DNA of 64,000 nt from Pedobacter mendelii (GCF_014635725.1 NZ_BMDJ01000009.1:124001-188000), one strand, 5' to 3'; positions 8,858-17,177 are shown, numbered from the stretch's first letter. The notes: generated by a model from the letters alone, not told the origin. Translations and numbers: made by a program.

Positions 8858-9742
8858 ATGGCTAATTTAAAAGAAGTAAGAAACCGAATTGCGTCGGTAC
8901 AATCAACCCAGCAGATTACCAAAGCTATGAAAATGGTTTCGGCAGCGAAGTTGAAACGTGCAACAAATGCAATTATCGCTTTACGTCCTTATGCAACTAA
9001 ACTGAAAGAGATTTTAGCTAATCTATCGGCAAGTTTAGAGGGTTCTTCATCGCCTTTTATCCAAGAGCGTGAGCCTAATAAGGTGTTAATTGTAACGGTA
9101 TCATCAAACCGTGGTTTGGCTGGTGCCTTTAACATGAACGTAATTAAAGCGGCCAATAATTTAATTGCTGAGAAATATAGCGAACAGTTGAAAAACGGTA
9201 ACGTGAGCATTATTTCTATTGGTAAGAAAACGCAGGATTTTTACGAGAAACGTAATTACAACGTTATCGGTAACAACAATGAGGTTTATAATGCGTTAAC
9301 TTTCGAAAACGTAACTAAAATTACCGATGCTATTATGGCTGGTTTTATTAAAGGCGACTTTGATAAAGTAGAATTGGTTTACAATCGATTTAAAAATGCA
9401 GCGGTTCAAATTATTACTTCAGAGCAATTGTTGCCTTTGCCAAAAGCAGAAGAAACAATGGTTGAAACTAAATCAGCCAATGTCGATTATATTTTAGAGC
9501 CATCTCAAGAAGAAATTGTAGAGCAATTGATTCCTAAATCGGTTAAAATTCAGTTGTATAAAGCAGTGCTAGATTCTCATGCATCAGAACATGGCGCACG
9601 TATGACATCAATGGATAAAGCAACTGAAAACGCTGGTGAGTTATTAAAAGCATTAAAACTTTCATATAACCAAGCTCGTCAGGCAGCAATTACAACGGAG
9701 TTAACTGAGATTGTAAGTGGTGCAGCAGCATTGAACGGATAA
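8858..9742 (+). CDS. atpG: ATP synthase F1 subunit gamma
   Basis: 294-residue central stalk (rotor shaft) protein. The N-terminal helix begins MANLKEVRNRIASVQSTQQI and the C-terminal helix contains RMTSMDKATENAGELLKAL and YNQARQAAITTELTEIVSG-type sequence, both hallmarks of the family. It is the last gene of the operon: a terminator follows and no atpD (beta) or atpC (epsilon) is in the window, matching the split arrangement known in Bacteroidota. Confidence 0.97.
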   Translation: MANLKEVRNRIASVQSTQQITKAMKMVSAAKLKRATNAIIALRPYATKLKEILANLSASLEGSSSPFIQEREPNKVLIVTVSSNRGLAGAFNMNVIKAANNLIAEKYSEQLKNGNVSIISIGKKTQDFYEKRNYNVIGNNNEVYNALTFENVTKITDAIMAGFIKGDFDKVELVYNRFKNAAVQIITSEQLLPLPKAEETMVETKSANVDYILEPSQEEIVEQLIPKSVKIQLYKAVLDSHASEHGARMTSMDKATENAGELLKALKLSYNQARQAAITTELTEIVSGAAALNG

Positions 9743-9745
9743 AGA

Positions 9746-9780
9746 CAGTTTGCAGCTCTCAGTTTTGAGTTAGCAATTCA
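9746..9780 (+). repeat. Heptad array, CAGTTTG family (5 units)
   Basis: CAGTTTG, CAGCTCT, CAGTTTT, GAGTTAG, CAATTCA in one 7-base register, four bases after the atpG stop. Same family as the array at 53112-53167 and, on the other strand, 33287-33314. Confidence 0.75.
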
Positions 9781-9797
9781 AAGCATCGTAAAAATAC

Positions 9798-9828
9798 AAA
9801 CCCATTCTTAATTGAGATGGGTTTTTTT
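9798..9828 (+). terminator. Rho-independent terminator of the atp operon
   Basis: AAACCCAT pairs with ATGGGTTT around CTTAATTGAG-like loop sequence, followed by seven T. It lies 56 bases after the atpG stop. A near-identical hairpin follows the next gene. Confidence 0.85.
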
Positions 9829-9848
9829 ATGCCCAGTGTTTAAAGGTG

Positions 9849-9927
9849 ACCACAAGAGGAACAAAAGAAAACCAAAGTTTGGTCTTTATTTTGGTCTTAG
9901 TAAAGACCTTTGTCTCTTCTGTGGTTA
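9849..9927. repeat. Imperfect inverted repeat ACCACAAGAGG...CTTCTGTGGT
   Basis: The left part ACCACAAGAGGAACAAA and the right part TTTGTCTCTTCTGTGGT are imperfect reverse complements, with ACCAAAG and GGTCTTT words between. It resembles the CCACAGAG-rich intergenic repeats common in Bacteroidota, but only this copy is seen here. Confidence 0.5.
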
Positions 9928-9976
9928 ATTAAAATTACTCGTATTTCAATATACTTTTAAAGCATTTTTATTTTAG

Positions 9977-10063
9977 AATCCAAAATTATTATTTTTATTT
10001 TGGAATGAAATCCAGAATTATTATGTTTTTATTGGATTGTAATCCAAAATTATTATATTTTTG
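9977..10063 (+). repeat. Three direct repeats with exact 32-bp period in front of the DUF4143 ATPase; last one carries a -7 box
   Basis: The word AATCCA starts at 9977, 10009 and 10041. Each unit continues as AATTATTAT and a T-rich stretch, and the first two end in TTGGA-type sequence that makes the unit itself roughly palindromic (TCCA...TGGA). The third unit ends in TATTTTTG (10056-10063), a match to the Bacteroidota -7 consensus, 17 bases before the ATG. The array is therefore probably the promoter/operator of the gene. Confidence 0.8.
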
Positions 10064-10080
10064 TTTTACAATTACTTAGC

Positions 10081-11223
10081 ATGATAGTAAGAAAACAAAT
10101 GGATTATGCCTTGGCTAGGCTATTTAAAGGCAAAGCATTTATTGTATTTGGCCCGAGGCAATCGGGTAAAACAACATTTGTGGAGCAATTACTAGCTAAA
10201 GTTGAAAAAAAAACTTTATACCTTAATGGTGATGATGCTGATGTTCGCGAAAATTTGGCGAAACCCAATGCTACAAAAATAGCACAATTACTTGGTGATT
10301 ATGAAATTCTTTTTATTGATGAAGCCCAGCGAATCTCTGATGTAGGGTTATTTATAAAAATAATAGTAGATAGATTTAAGCAAATTCAGGTTATAGCAAC
10401 AGGTTCTTCGGCTTTTGAATTATCAGGAAAAATTAATGAACCATTAACCGGTAGAAAATATGAAATGATGCTTTTGCCTTTTTCGTATGCTGAATTGGTG
10501 CAAAAAACTGATTTTATTACCGAAGAACGCTCTTTAGCGCAACGTTTAATTTATGGCTCATATCCTGAAGTAATCAATCAGCCAAACCATGCAGAAGAAC
10601 ACTTAAAGTTATTAATCGATAGTTACCTGTACAAAGATTTATTCGCATTAGAAGAGGTGAAGAAACCTTTGCTATTTGAAAAAATTGTGAAAGCTTTGGC
10701 ATTGCAGGTTGGAAGTGAAGTAAACTTTTCTGAAATGGCTCAACTCGTAAAAGCCGACCAAAAAACCGTAGAGAAATATATTGATTTATTGGAAAAGGCT
10801 TTCGTTATTTTTGTTTTACCAGCATTTTCAGGCAATGTTCGTAACGAGATTAAGAAAAATAAAAAGGTATTTTTTTACGATACAGGTCTGATAAACGCAG
10901 TAACTAGAAATTTTAATGCGTTAAACAATCGCAATGATGTTGGTGCGCTTTGGGAGAATTATATGATTAGCGAGCGTATGAAATACCTGCAACAAAATCA
11001 AATTGAAGCTGAATTGTTTTTTTGGCGAACCACCCAACAACAGGAAATAGATTATATTGAAAAAAGAGGTGATAAATTATTGGCTGTTGAGTTTAAGTGG
11101 AATGAAAAAGCTAAAGATAAAATTCCTGTAACTTTTACTAAAGCTTATCCAAATGCAGAAACCTTAATAATATCTAAAGAAGATAGAGGAAGTTTTTTGA
11201 ATGGCGAAGTTTCTAGTTTGTAA
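10081..11223 (+). CDS. AAA-family ATPase with DUF4143 C-terminal domain
   Basis: 380-residue cytoplasmic ATPase. Walker A GPRQSGKT (24-31), Walker B LFIDE (77-81), sensor-like IATGSSAF, and the family pattern LTGRKYEMMLLPFSYAEL before the linker. The C-terminal DUF4143 region ends with EIDYIEKRGDKLLAVEFKW, which has the E/D...ExK look of a PD-(D/E)xK nuclease fold; activity is not known. Such proteins are widespread, often in many strain-variable copies, and have no settled function. It stands alone between two similar terminators and behind a 3 x 32-bp repeat array, which suggests gain as a cassette. Confidence 0.88.
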   Translation: MIVRKQMDYALARLFKGKAFIVFGPRQSGKTTFVEQLLAKVEKKTLYLNGDDADVRENLAKPNATKIAQLLGDYEILFIDEAQRISDVGLFIKIIVDRFKQIQVIATGSSAFELSGKINEPLTGRKYEMMLLPFSYAELVQKTDFITEERSLAQRLIYGSYPEVINQPNHAEEHLKLLIDSYLYKDLFALEEVKKPLLFEKIVKALALQVGSEVNFSEMAQLVKADQKTVEKYIDLLEKAFVIFVLPAFSGNVRNEIKKNKKVFFYDTGLINAVTRNFNALNNRNDVGALWENYMISERMKYLQQNQIEAELFFWRTTQQQEIDYIEKRGDKLLAVEFKWNEKAKDKIPVTFTKAYPNAETLIISKEDRGSFLNGEVSSL

Positions 11224-11228
11224 TGCAG

Positions 11229-11261
11229 AAAAACCCATTTCTTAATTGAAATGGGCTTTAT
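11229..11261. terminator. Bidirectional terminator between DUF4143 gene and convergent lipoprotein gene
   Basis: CCCATTT (11234-11240) pairs with AAATGGG (11249-11255) around CTTAATTG. A-rich and T-rich flanks serve both strands. Its sequence is nearly the same as the atpG terminator at 9798-9828. Confidence 0.75.
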
Positions 11262-11265
11262 TTGT

Positions 11266-12000
11266 TTAAAAATAAATGTTCTCTGGATTAATTATCAACC
11301 GTAAATATCCACTCTCAATTTTTTTAATATTTGTGCCATCGCCCCGATAGACTGATGCATTGAATTTTGCTTCTAACAAATATTTTCCTGATTTTAGTTT
11401 CTGCAAGTTTGTGACTTCAAATTTAGATTGGCTTTGTAATTCAGGCTTTAACAGCGCATGATATGCAAGACTAGAGTATCCATTTGTTTGCAGACCATAA
11501 TTATCCCCAAATAATTCAAAAACAACGCCGTTTTGTGAATTATTTCTATTAAAATCCATGGCGAATTTACGTTCGCCCACAGAAAATAAATCTAATTTGT
11601 TTTTAGGTACAAAAAATATGGTTTGGTTGGTTTGTGGCTGAGCTTGATTTTTGTTGTATTTTTTTAGTAAAGATATCTCAATTCCATTTCTATCCTCATC
11701 TTCAAAAAGGAACCCTACTCCAAACATCACTGAATCTTTATCCCCCGAGGTATACTCTTTCTGCTTTACTAACGAATCAAGCTTGACATTAGCTACAGCA
11801 TTTCTTAATGAGTTACTCCTACTTTTTGATTTTTTTTGTACCATTTGCTTTCCATCAATGATGTACGAAATTGAATCTTTTAATAGTTCCAATGGATCAG
11901 TTTTTTCAATTGCAGGTGGTTCAATGATTGGACTTTCTTTTTTGCATGCAGCAAGGCACATTATGGCTATGCCAAGCCCGAGTAAATTTTTAAATTTCAT
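11266..12000 (-). CDS. Hypothetical lipoprotein
   Basis: 244 residues with a lipoprotein signal peptide, lipobox CLAAC (Cys19), then a Pro/Glu-rich linker. The rest is a soluble, beta-rich looking domain of ~210 residues including SISYIIDGKQM and a basic stretch KKSKSRS. No family recognised. The KKES residues after Cys19 leave the final membrane uncertain. It is convergent with the DUF4143 gene and divergent from the phosphatase gene. Confidence 0.7.
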   Translation of the reverse strand: MKFKNLLGLGIAIMCLAACKKESPIIEPPAIEKTDPLELLKDSISYIIDGKQMVQKKSKSRSNSLRNAVANVKLDSLVKQKEYTSGDKDSVMFGVGFLFEDEDRNGIEISLLKKYNKNQAQPQTNQTIFFVPKNKLDLFSVGERKFAMDFNRNNSQNGVVFELFGDNYGLQTNGYSSLAYHALLKPELQSQSKFEVTNLQKLKSGKYLLEAKFNASVYRGDGTNIKKIESGYLRLIINPENIYF

Positions 12001-12143
12001 AGCAGTGATTTATTTGTGTGTGCTTAAAAGTAATAAAATTCTACAACTAAGAAATTAATAGTTGCATAGTTATTTGTAACTTGTAGGTAACATCCTGATA
12101 ATTAATTCAATTAAAATTCGACTTACATTCATAGGTAGTTTAA

Positions 12144-12151
12144 TATCTTTG
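12144..12151 (+). promoter_or_regulatory. Candidate -7 box of the e(P4)-type phosphatase gene
   Basis: TATCTTTG matches TAnnTTTG, 16 bases before the ATG at 12168. No clear TTG at -33 spacing. Confidence 0.45.
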
Positions 12152-12167
12152 TATCAGAATTTAAATC

Positions 12168-12932
12168 ATGAAGAAGTACATTTTTATTATTATCGCAGTC
12201 GCTCCTTTTTTTGTTAAAGCACAATCTCCTGCCAGAGATTATACCAACGCAGTGCTTTGGCAGCAAACATCTGGAGAATACAAGGCTTTGTGTTTTCAGG
12301 CTTATAACTTTGCTCGGTTATCCTTAAAAGAATCACTATGGGCAGATACAAGTCGAAAACCAAATTGTGTTATCGTTGATATAGATGAAACAGTTCTAGA
12401 TAATTCGCCATTCCAGGGACACGAAATTAAGAAGGGTTTGAGTTATAATCCTACAGATTGGACTGCTTGGACAAATTTAGCTCTAGCAGATACCGTTCCT
12501 GGTGCTTTTGCTTTTTTAAAATTTGCAGCATCAAAGAATATAGAAACTTTTTACCTCAGCAATCGTGATGAAAAAGACTATTCAGCAACGTTAAAGAATT
12601 TACAAAAGTTCGGATTTCCATTCGCAGATGATGCGCATTTGTTGGTTTCTAAAGGAACTTCTAACAAAGAACCTCGTCGCCAGAAAATTGCAGAAACACA
12701 CAATATCCTTTTGCTTTGTGGCGATAACTTAAGCGATTTTTCGAATGTGTTTTATCGTGAAAATAAAAATACTGCTGCGCAAGTAAATTCAAATCAAACC
12801 TTATTTGGTACAAAATATATCTTGTTACCAAACCCAATGTACGGCGATTGGGAAAAGCCTTTGTATCAAGGGGAAAAGCTTAGTGATAAAGATAAATCTA
12901 AGCAGCGTTTAGAACGATTAAAAAGTTACTAA
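12168..12932 (+). CDS. Acid phosphatase of the 5'-nucleotidase, lipoprotein e(P4) family (HAD)
   Basis: 254-residue exported HAD-superfamily phosphatase. Signal peptide ending near FFVKAQ without a lipobox Cys, so probably periplasmic and not a lipoprotein as in Haemophilus. Catalytic motif I is VDIDETVLDNSP (Asp71 nucleophile, Asp73 acid/base), with the second motif LLCGDNLSDF near residue 184. Members dephosphorylate nucleotides such as NMN or other phosphomonoesters outside the cytoplasm. The substrate here is unknown. Confidence 0.88.
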   Translation: MKKYIFIIIAVAPFFVKAQSPARDYTNAVLWQQTSGEYKALCFQAYNFARLSLKESLWADTSRKPNCVIVDIDETVLDNSPFQGHEIKKGLSYNPTDWTAWTNLALADTVPGAFAFLKFAASKNIETFYLSNRDEKDYSATLKNLQKFGFPFADDAHLLVSKGTSNKEPRRQKIAETHNILLLCGDNLSDFSNVFYRENKNTAAQVNSNQTLFGTKYILLPNPMYGDWEKPLYQGEKLSDKDKSKQRLERLKSY

Positions 12933-12960
12933 GTATGTGTAAATATTCAGCAATAAGTAT

Positions 12961-12968
12961 TACTTTTG
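12961..12968 (+). promoter_or_regulatory. Candidate -7 box before the 72-aa membrane protein
   Basis: TACTTTTG fits TAnnTTTG and ends 22 bases before the ATG at 12991. Confidence 0.4.
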
Positions 12969-12990
12969 CTGCATCATAAAAATAAACATT

Positions 12991-13209
12991 ATGGAGAACA
13001 ACGAATTAAAGCACAATACAGAAAGTATGAAAACGGCTAACCAGCCCGGAATATATAAATTAATGATTTTTGGCGTACTGGTTTGCATGGTAGGTACTTA
13101 TGCTCGTTTCGCTTTCGATTCTTGGATGTTATCATTAGTATCATGGATAATTTTATTTATTGGTGCATTTATTTGCATTAAGGGTGTATTCAAAATTTTA
13201 GACGCATAA
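12991..13209 (+). CDS. Small two-helix membrane protein, unknown
   Basis: 72 residues: a polar N-terminus of ~22 residues, then two membrane helices (about 25-43 and 47-67) joined by a very short turn (FDSWML). No family recognised. It has its own promoter-like box upstream and a terminator 20 bases downstream, so it looks like a complete single-gene unit and not a fragment. Confidence 0.65.
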   Translation: MENNELKHNTESMKTANQPGIYKLMIFGVLVCMVGTYARFAFDSWMLSLVSWIILFIGAFICIKGVFKILDA

Positions 13210-13229
13210 AATATTTTCTTTCTAAATAT

Positions 13230-13266
13230 AAAAGCCAATTACGATTCTTAAGTAATTGGCTTTTTT
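13230..13266 (+). terminator. Rho-independent terminator after the 72-aa membrane protein
   Basis: AAAGCCAATTAC pairs with GTAATTGGCTTT, loop of 8 bases, then six T. Perfect 12-base stem. Confidence 0.9.
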
Positions 13267-13496
13267 GGTATTAAGGTTTTTTTTAGAAAAATATTTGCAG
13301 CATTATATCATCCAAAAGCGGTTCTACGCCTAGAATATATTAAAGCTGAGTTCTTGCCAGAAACAATTATGGGTTACCTAAAACACTTTTTTGTATAAAG
13401 GAAAAATAGGGCAGTAAATCTAACCGAAACGCCCAACTTCTAATGGCCATTTGAAGCAATATTTTAAAATGATTAATTTTTTAGAACCACAAAATC

Positions 13497-14384
13497 ATGA
13501 AAAGGAATATAATTGCTATTGCCATAATTGTAACCATGTTTGGCTGCCAAAATGCCGAAAGAAAGGCTGAAAGTGCTGATGCGATGAGCATCGATGAATT
13601 AAATAAAGAAGGTATTGATACAGCTACATCAAAAATTATCAAAACTGCTGATATGCGTTTCAGGGTTAAAGACGTGCAGCATACTAAAGAACGGTTAAGC
13701 GAAACCATTAAAGCGCAAGGTGGAACAGTTGCAGAATTTTCTATTCAAAGCAACATCCAAGAAACCGATAAAATTAAACAATCTACCGATTCGTTAAAAG
13801 AAATTACTTCATACCGAACGGAAGGATATTTAGTTGCCAAAGTTCCATCCGAGAAATTAGATGAATTTACCAACACCATATCAAAAATGGCTGTTTTTGT
13901 AAATAGCTCTTCAATGAAGATGGATGATCAAAGCATTGTCTATTTAGCCAATAAAATGAAGGCACATAACAGGGTAGTAGCATCTAAACAAATTGGTGAA
14001 ATTCCATCCAAAAAAGTAGAAAATGTTGAAACCTCAATAGCTTTGAACGACGATTATGTAGACAAAAAAATTGACAACATGAGCATCGATTCAAAAGTTA
14101 AATTTAGTACCATTACTTTAAATTTTTATCAGGATAACACGGTAAAAACGATGGTAGTTGCTAACGATAACCTTTACGACTATCGTCCGGCTTTTGCAAA
14201 CAGACTTTGGCTTAGCATAACAAATGGCTGGACAATTTTTAAGGAAATTATTCTTGCCTTGACTAACCTTTGGATGCTTTTTGTACTAGGAATTGGGATG
14301 TTTTTTACAATTAGATATTTTGTAAGAAAGAATAAATCTGCAATGGAGTTAGCTACAAAAAACGTGGTTAATCAACGCCTATAG
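13497..14384 (+). CDS. DUF4349 lipoprotein
   Basis: 295 residues. Lipoprotein signal with MFGC (Cys17), a DUF4349 domain beginning KIIKTADMRFRVKDV (about residue 43) with a predicted coiled coil in its middle, and a C-terminal membrane helix (about 255-278) followed by a basic tail. This arrangement (lipid anchor or signal, periplasmic domain, C-terminal membrane helix) is typical of DUF4349 proteins, whose function is not known. The 230-base gap before it contains no other recognisable feature. Confidence 0.85.
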   Translation: MKRNIIAIAIIVTMFGCQNAERKAESADAMSIDELNKEGIDTATSKIIKTADMRFRVKDVQHTKERLSETIKAQGGTVAEFSIQSNIQETDKIKQSTDSLKEITSYRTEGYLVAKVPSEKLDEFTNTISKMAVFVNSSSMKMDDQSIVYLANKMKAHNRVVASKQIGEIPSKKVENVETSIALNDDYVDKKIDNMSIDSKVKFSTITLNFYQDNTVKTMVVANDNLYDYRPAFANRLWLSITNGWTIFKEIILALTNLWMLFVLGIGMFFTIRYFVRKNKSAMELATKNVVNQRL

Positions 14385-14399
14385 CCATCATATTCATTA

Positions 14400-14445
14400 A
14401 CGAGGTACGAATTAATTTATCCTTTAGATATTATTCGTACTTCGT
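14400..14445. terminator. Hairpin between convergent DUF4349 gene and ruvC
   Basis: ACGAGGTACGAAT (14400-14412) and ATTCGTACTTCGT (14433-14445) pair in 12 of 13 positions with a 20-base loop. It lies exactly between two convergent genes and may serve as terminator for both, although the flanking T-runs are poor. Confidence 0.45.
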
Positions 14446-14456
14446 AACACCAAAGG

Positions 14457-15044
14457 TTATTTTTTAACCTTTACAGTTAATCCCTTAACCTTAGTTTTGT
14501 TATCGCTAACAAAAGATTCCCAACCAGAATAGGTTTTTGATTTTCCGCCCGAAGTTATTTTTTGAAAAGAATGGCAAACCGCTACAGCTAAACCATCTGT
14601 TGCATCTAAAAATTCAGGAGTTTCTTTAAAGTTTAGCAGACGCTGTAACATGGCAGCCACTTGTTCTTTAGTTGCGTTTCCGTTGCCTGTGATAGACTGT
14701 TTTATTTTTCGTGGAGCGTATTCTGTTACCGCAATATTTCTCGAAAGTGCTGCTGCAATTGCAATCCCTTGTGCCCTGCCTAGCTTTAAAAGTACTTGAA
14801 TATTTTTACCGTAAAATGGTGCCTCAATAGCTAAAACATCTGGTTTATACTCATCGATAAGTACAACTGTTTTTTCGAAAATTCGTTGCAGTTTTAAAAA
14901 AGGATCATCAAGGTGAGTCATCTTTACTACGCCTAAACTAATTAATTCTGTTTTATTTCCCTTCTCTAAAATTACGCCATAACCCATCACCGCAGTACCT
15001 GGGTCGATACCCATAATTACACGTTCCTTTTTTTCGTTCAACAT
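14457..15044 (-). CDS. ruvC: Crossover junction endodeoxyribonuclease RuvC
   Basis: Holliday junction resolvase of the RuvABC pathway. Retroviral integrase-like fold with catalytic acids in IMGIDPGTAVMGYG, LAIEAPFYGKN and FLDATDGLAVAVCH. I chose ATG 15044 (protein begins MLNEKKERVIMGIDPG, 195 residues); ATG 15062 would add six residues but lies only two bases from the start of the divergent gene. A basic C-terminal tail (KTKVKGLTVKVKK) extends beyond the usual end. Confidence 0.95.
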   Translation of the reverse strand: MLNEKKERVIMGIDPGTAVMGYGVILEKGNKTELISLGVVKMTHLDDPFLKLQRIFEKTVVLIDEYKPDVLAIEAPFYGKNIQVLLKLGRAQGIAIAAALSRNIAVTEYAPRKIKQSITGNGNATKEQVAAMLQRLLNFKETPEFLDATDGLAVAVCHSFQKITSGGKSKTYSGWESFVSDNKTKVKGLTVKVKK

Positions 15045-15064
15045 TACAGCAATATTAAGCATAT

Positions 15065-16063
15065 TTGCAAACTAAAAAGATAAACTTGACGGTAGGTAAC
15101 AAAAAAATATTTTCGTTCATAATTAAAGCGGCAATCGTTGTATTTGCTTTTTGGTTTATCTACCATAAAATTGTTGCCAATAAAAATCTTCAAAATTTCG
15201 AATCACTTTTAACGGGTCTGCCTACAGCAGAAATTGTAAGTATAATCGGATTAGTATTTCTGCTGATGTTTGTAAACTGGTTTTTAGAAGCTGCTAAGTG
15301 GAAACATTTAATGAGCCGGATTGAAAGTATAAGCTTTTACCGGGCCATCGAATCTGTTTTCTGTGGCTTAACTTTAGCCATTTTTACACCAAATCGTTTG
15401 GGTGAATATGGTGGAAGGGTTTTCTTCTTATCACCAAAGAGAAGAATTGTTGGCGTTGTTGCTATGGCTGTTGGTAATATTGGTCAGCTGGTTTTAACAA
15501 ATGTTTTTGGAGCAATTGCACTAAGTGCATTTATTTACCGATTTATAGATTTAGATTATCGTTTGTTCTTCGCCATTCAAATTTTAGTCGTGGTATTCTG
15601 TTTGTTTTTTATTGTTTTCTATTTCAATATTCAATGGCTTAATGGCATTCTTTTATCGTTCAAATTTACTCGAAAATATAAAAAGTTTTACAGCATTTTA
15701 GGGCGGTACAGAAAGGCTGAATTATTCAAAATTCTACTATTTTGTTTAGCCCGATATGTGGTTTTCAGTTCACAATATTTTATACTTTTTATTTGGCTGA
15801 TACCTGGATTGCATTACGTAGATATTGTAATGATGATAAGTATTTTATTTTTTGTCCAATCTACATTGCCATCTTTAGATTTGTTTGATGTAGGCATCAG
15901 AAGTGTAACAGCATCATACTTTTTCGGCTATATTACCAATCACGATATAGCTGTTATTGCATGTACGGCAAGTATTTGGCTCGTAAATATTATTATTCCT
16001 GCTATATTAGGCACATATTTCGTTTTTAAACTCAACTTTTTTGGAACTCCTAAATCTAATTAG
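15065..16063 (+). CDS. Flippase-like integral membrane protein (lysylphosphatidylglycerol synthase TM family)
   Basis: 332 residues with about eight membrane helices and the family motif NRLGEYGGRVFFLS near residue 118, as in the UPF0104/LPG synthetase membrane domain. Such proteins without the soluble transferase domain are thought to move lipids or glycolipids. The neighbouring GT2 gene overlaps its end, which suggests a joint role in envelope glycolipid handling. Start is uncertain: TTG 15065 (used) or TTG 15086; both lack an ATG. Confidence 0.78.
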   Translation: MQTKKINLTVGNKKIFSFIIKAAIVVFAFWFIYHKIVANKNLQNFESLLTGLPTAEIVSIIGLVFLLMFVNWFLEAAKWKHLMSRIESISFYRAIESVFCGLTLAIFTPNRLGEYGGRVFFLSPKRRIVGVVAMAVGNIGQLVLTNVFGAIALSAFIYRFIDLDYRLFFAIQILVVVFCLFFIVFYFNIQWLNGILLSFKFTRKYKKFYSILGRYRKAELFKILLFCLARYVVFSSQYFILFIWLIPGLHYVDIVMMISILFFVQSTLPSLDLFDVGIRSVTASYFFGYITNHDIAVIACTASIWLVNIIIPAILGTYFVFKLNFFGTPKSN

Positions 16064-17177
16064 TCTATTATCAGCTGCGTTAACCTTGGTTTATGGTTTA
16101 TTAGTTTTCAGTTTTATCCGAGGATGGCATAAACTAACTTATTTTACTCCTCAAAAAAAAATACTTAAAACAAAAGTTTCTATTATTGTTGCTGCCCGCG
16201 ATGAAGAACAAAACATCGGTAAAACCATTGATGATTTAATTGCGCAAAACTATCCTAAAAACCTCACAGAAATTATTATTATCGATGATCATTCTAGCGA
16301 TAAAACTGCCGAGATTGTTTTAGAGTATTCTGATAGAAGCGTTAAATTGATAAAACTTAATGAAGATAGAGCATTAAATTCTTACAAAAAAAAAGCGATT
16401 CAAACGGCCATTGGTACATGTTCTGGCGATTTAATAATCACCACAGATGCAGATTGCCGAATGGGCAAAAATTGGTTGGCTACCATTGTAGAATTTTATG
16501 AAACAAAAGATTTGAAAATGATTTCATCTCCAGTGGCATATTTTCAAGAGAAAAACTTGTTCGAAAGATTGCAATCTTTAGAGTTTTTATATCTGATAGG
16601 TTTGGGTGCATCAACTATTGGTAACAAAGCACCTTCAACTTGTAATGGTGCAAATTTAGCCTACCAAAAATCTACTTTCTACGAAGTTGGCGGCTTTCAG
16701 GGTATTGATGATTTAGCATCTGGTGATGATGAATTATTACTGCACAAAATTGCAGCAAAATATCCAGAAAGGATTGGTTTCTTGAAAAACAGAGAAGCGA
16801 TTGTATATACCCATGCAAAAGAAAATCTAAATTCTTTTATTCAGCAAAGAAAACGTTGGGCATCTAAAAGCACGCGTTATAAAAATAAAGCGATTATTGT
16901 TCTTGGTGTATTTGTATGGATATTCAATTTGAGTATTTTAGTTAATTTTATTACTGGATTATTTCTTCCTGGTTTTCTTATCATCACATTTTATCAATTA
17001 TTGGTTAAAATGATTTTGGAAAGTGTATTTTTATGGAACGTTACAGGCTTTGCAAAAAGACGCAGCCTGATGGTTTTAATCCCTGTTTTAAATGTTTTGC
17101 ATATTCTCTACATTATCTATATCGGCATTGCCGGAAACAGCGGTAAATATAATTGGAAAGGCAGAATGGTTAGATAA
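16041..17177 (+). CDS. Membrane-bound glycosyltransferase family 2
   Basis: 378 residues: N-terminal membrane anchor (about 5-25), GT-A domain starting KVSIIVAARDEEQNIGKT, with IIDDHSSDKT, the DxD motif TTDADCRMG (about 133-141), GDDELL, and QQRKRWASKS near 275, typical of processive-type GT2 enzymes; then three C-terminal membrane helices. It overlaps the flippase-like gene by 23 bases and the next gene begins at its stop codon, so the three form an operon. Start is TTG 16041. Sugar donor unknown. Confidence 0.88.
   Translation: MELLNLISLLSAALTLVYGLLVFSFIRGWHKLTYFTPQKKILKTKVSIIVAARDEEQNIGKTIDDLIAQNYPKNLTEIIIIDDHSSDKTAEIVLEYSDRSVKLIKLNEDRALNSYKKKAIQTAIGTCSGDLIITTDADCRMGKNWLATIVEFYETKDLKMISSPVAYFQEKNLFERLQSLEFLYLIGLGASTIGNKAPSTCNGANLAYQKSTFYEVGGFQGIDDLASGDDELLLHKIAAKYPERIGFLKNREAIVYTHAKENLNSFIQQRKRWASKSTRYKNKAIIVLGVFVWIFNLSILVNFITGLFLPGFLIITFYQLLVKMILESVFLWNVTGFAKRRSLMVLIPVLNVLHILYIIYIGIAGNSGKYNWKGRMVR

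Larger units (their letters stand above)
9743..10080. other. Gene-free stretch after atpG: heptads, terminator, imperfect palindrome, 32-bp repeats
   Basis: No convincing gene. In order it holds a short heptad array (9746-9780), a rho-independent terminator (9798-9828), an imperfect inverted repeat (9849-9927) and the 3 x 32-bp array (9977-10063) in front of the DUF4143 ATPase. Confidence 0.8.

Noticed and set aside
9977..10063. CRISPR array
   Set aside because: Three units of 32 bp follow each other without unique spacers and no cas gene is near.
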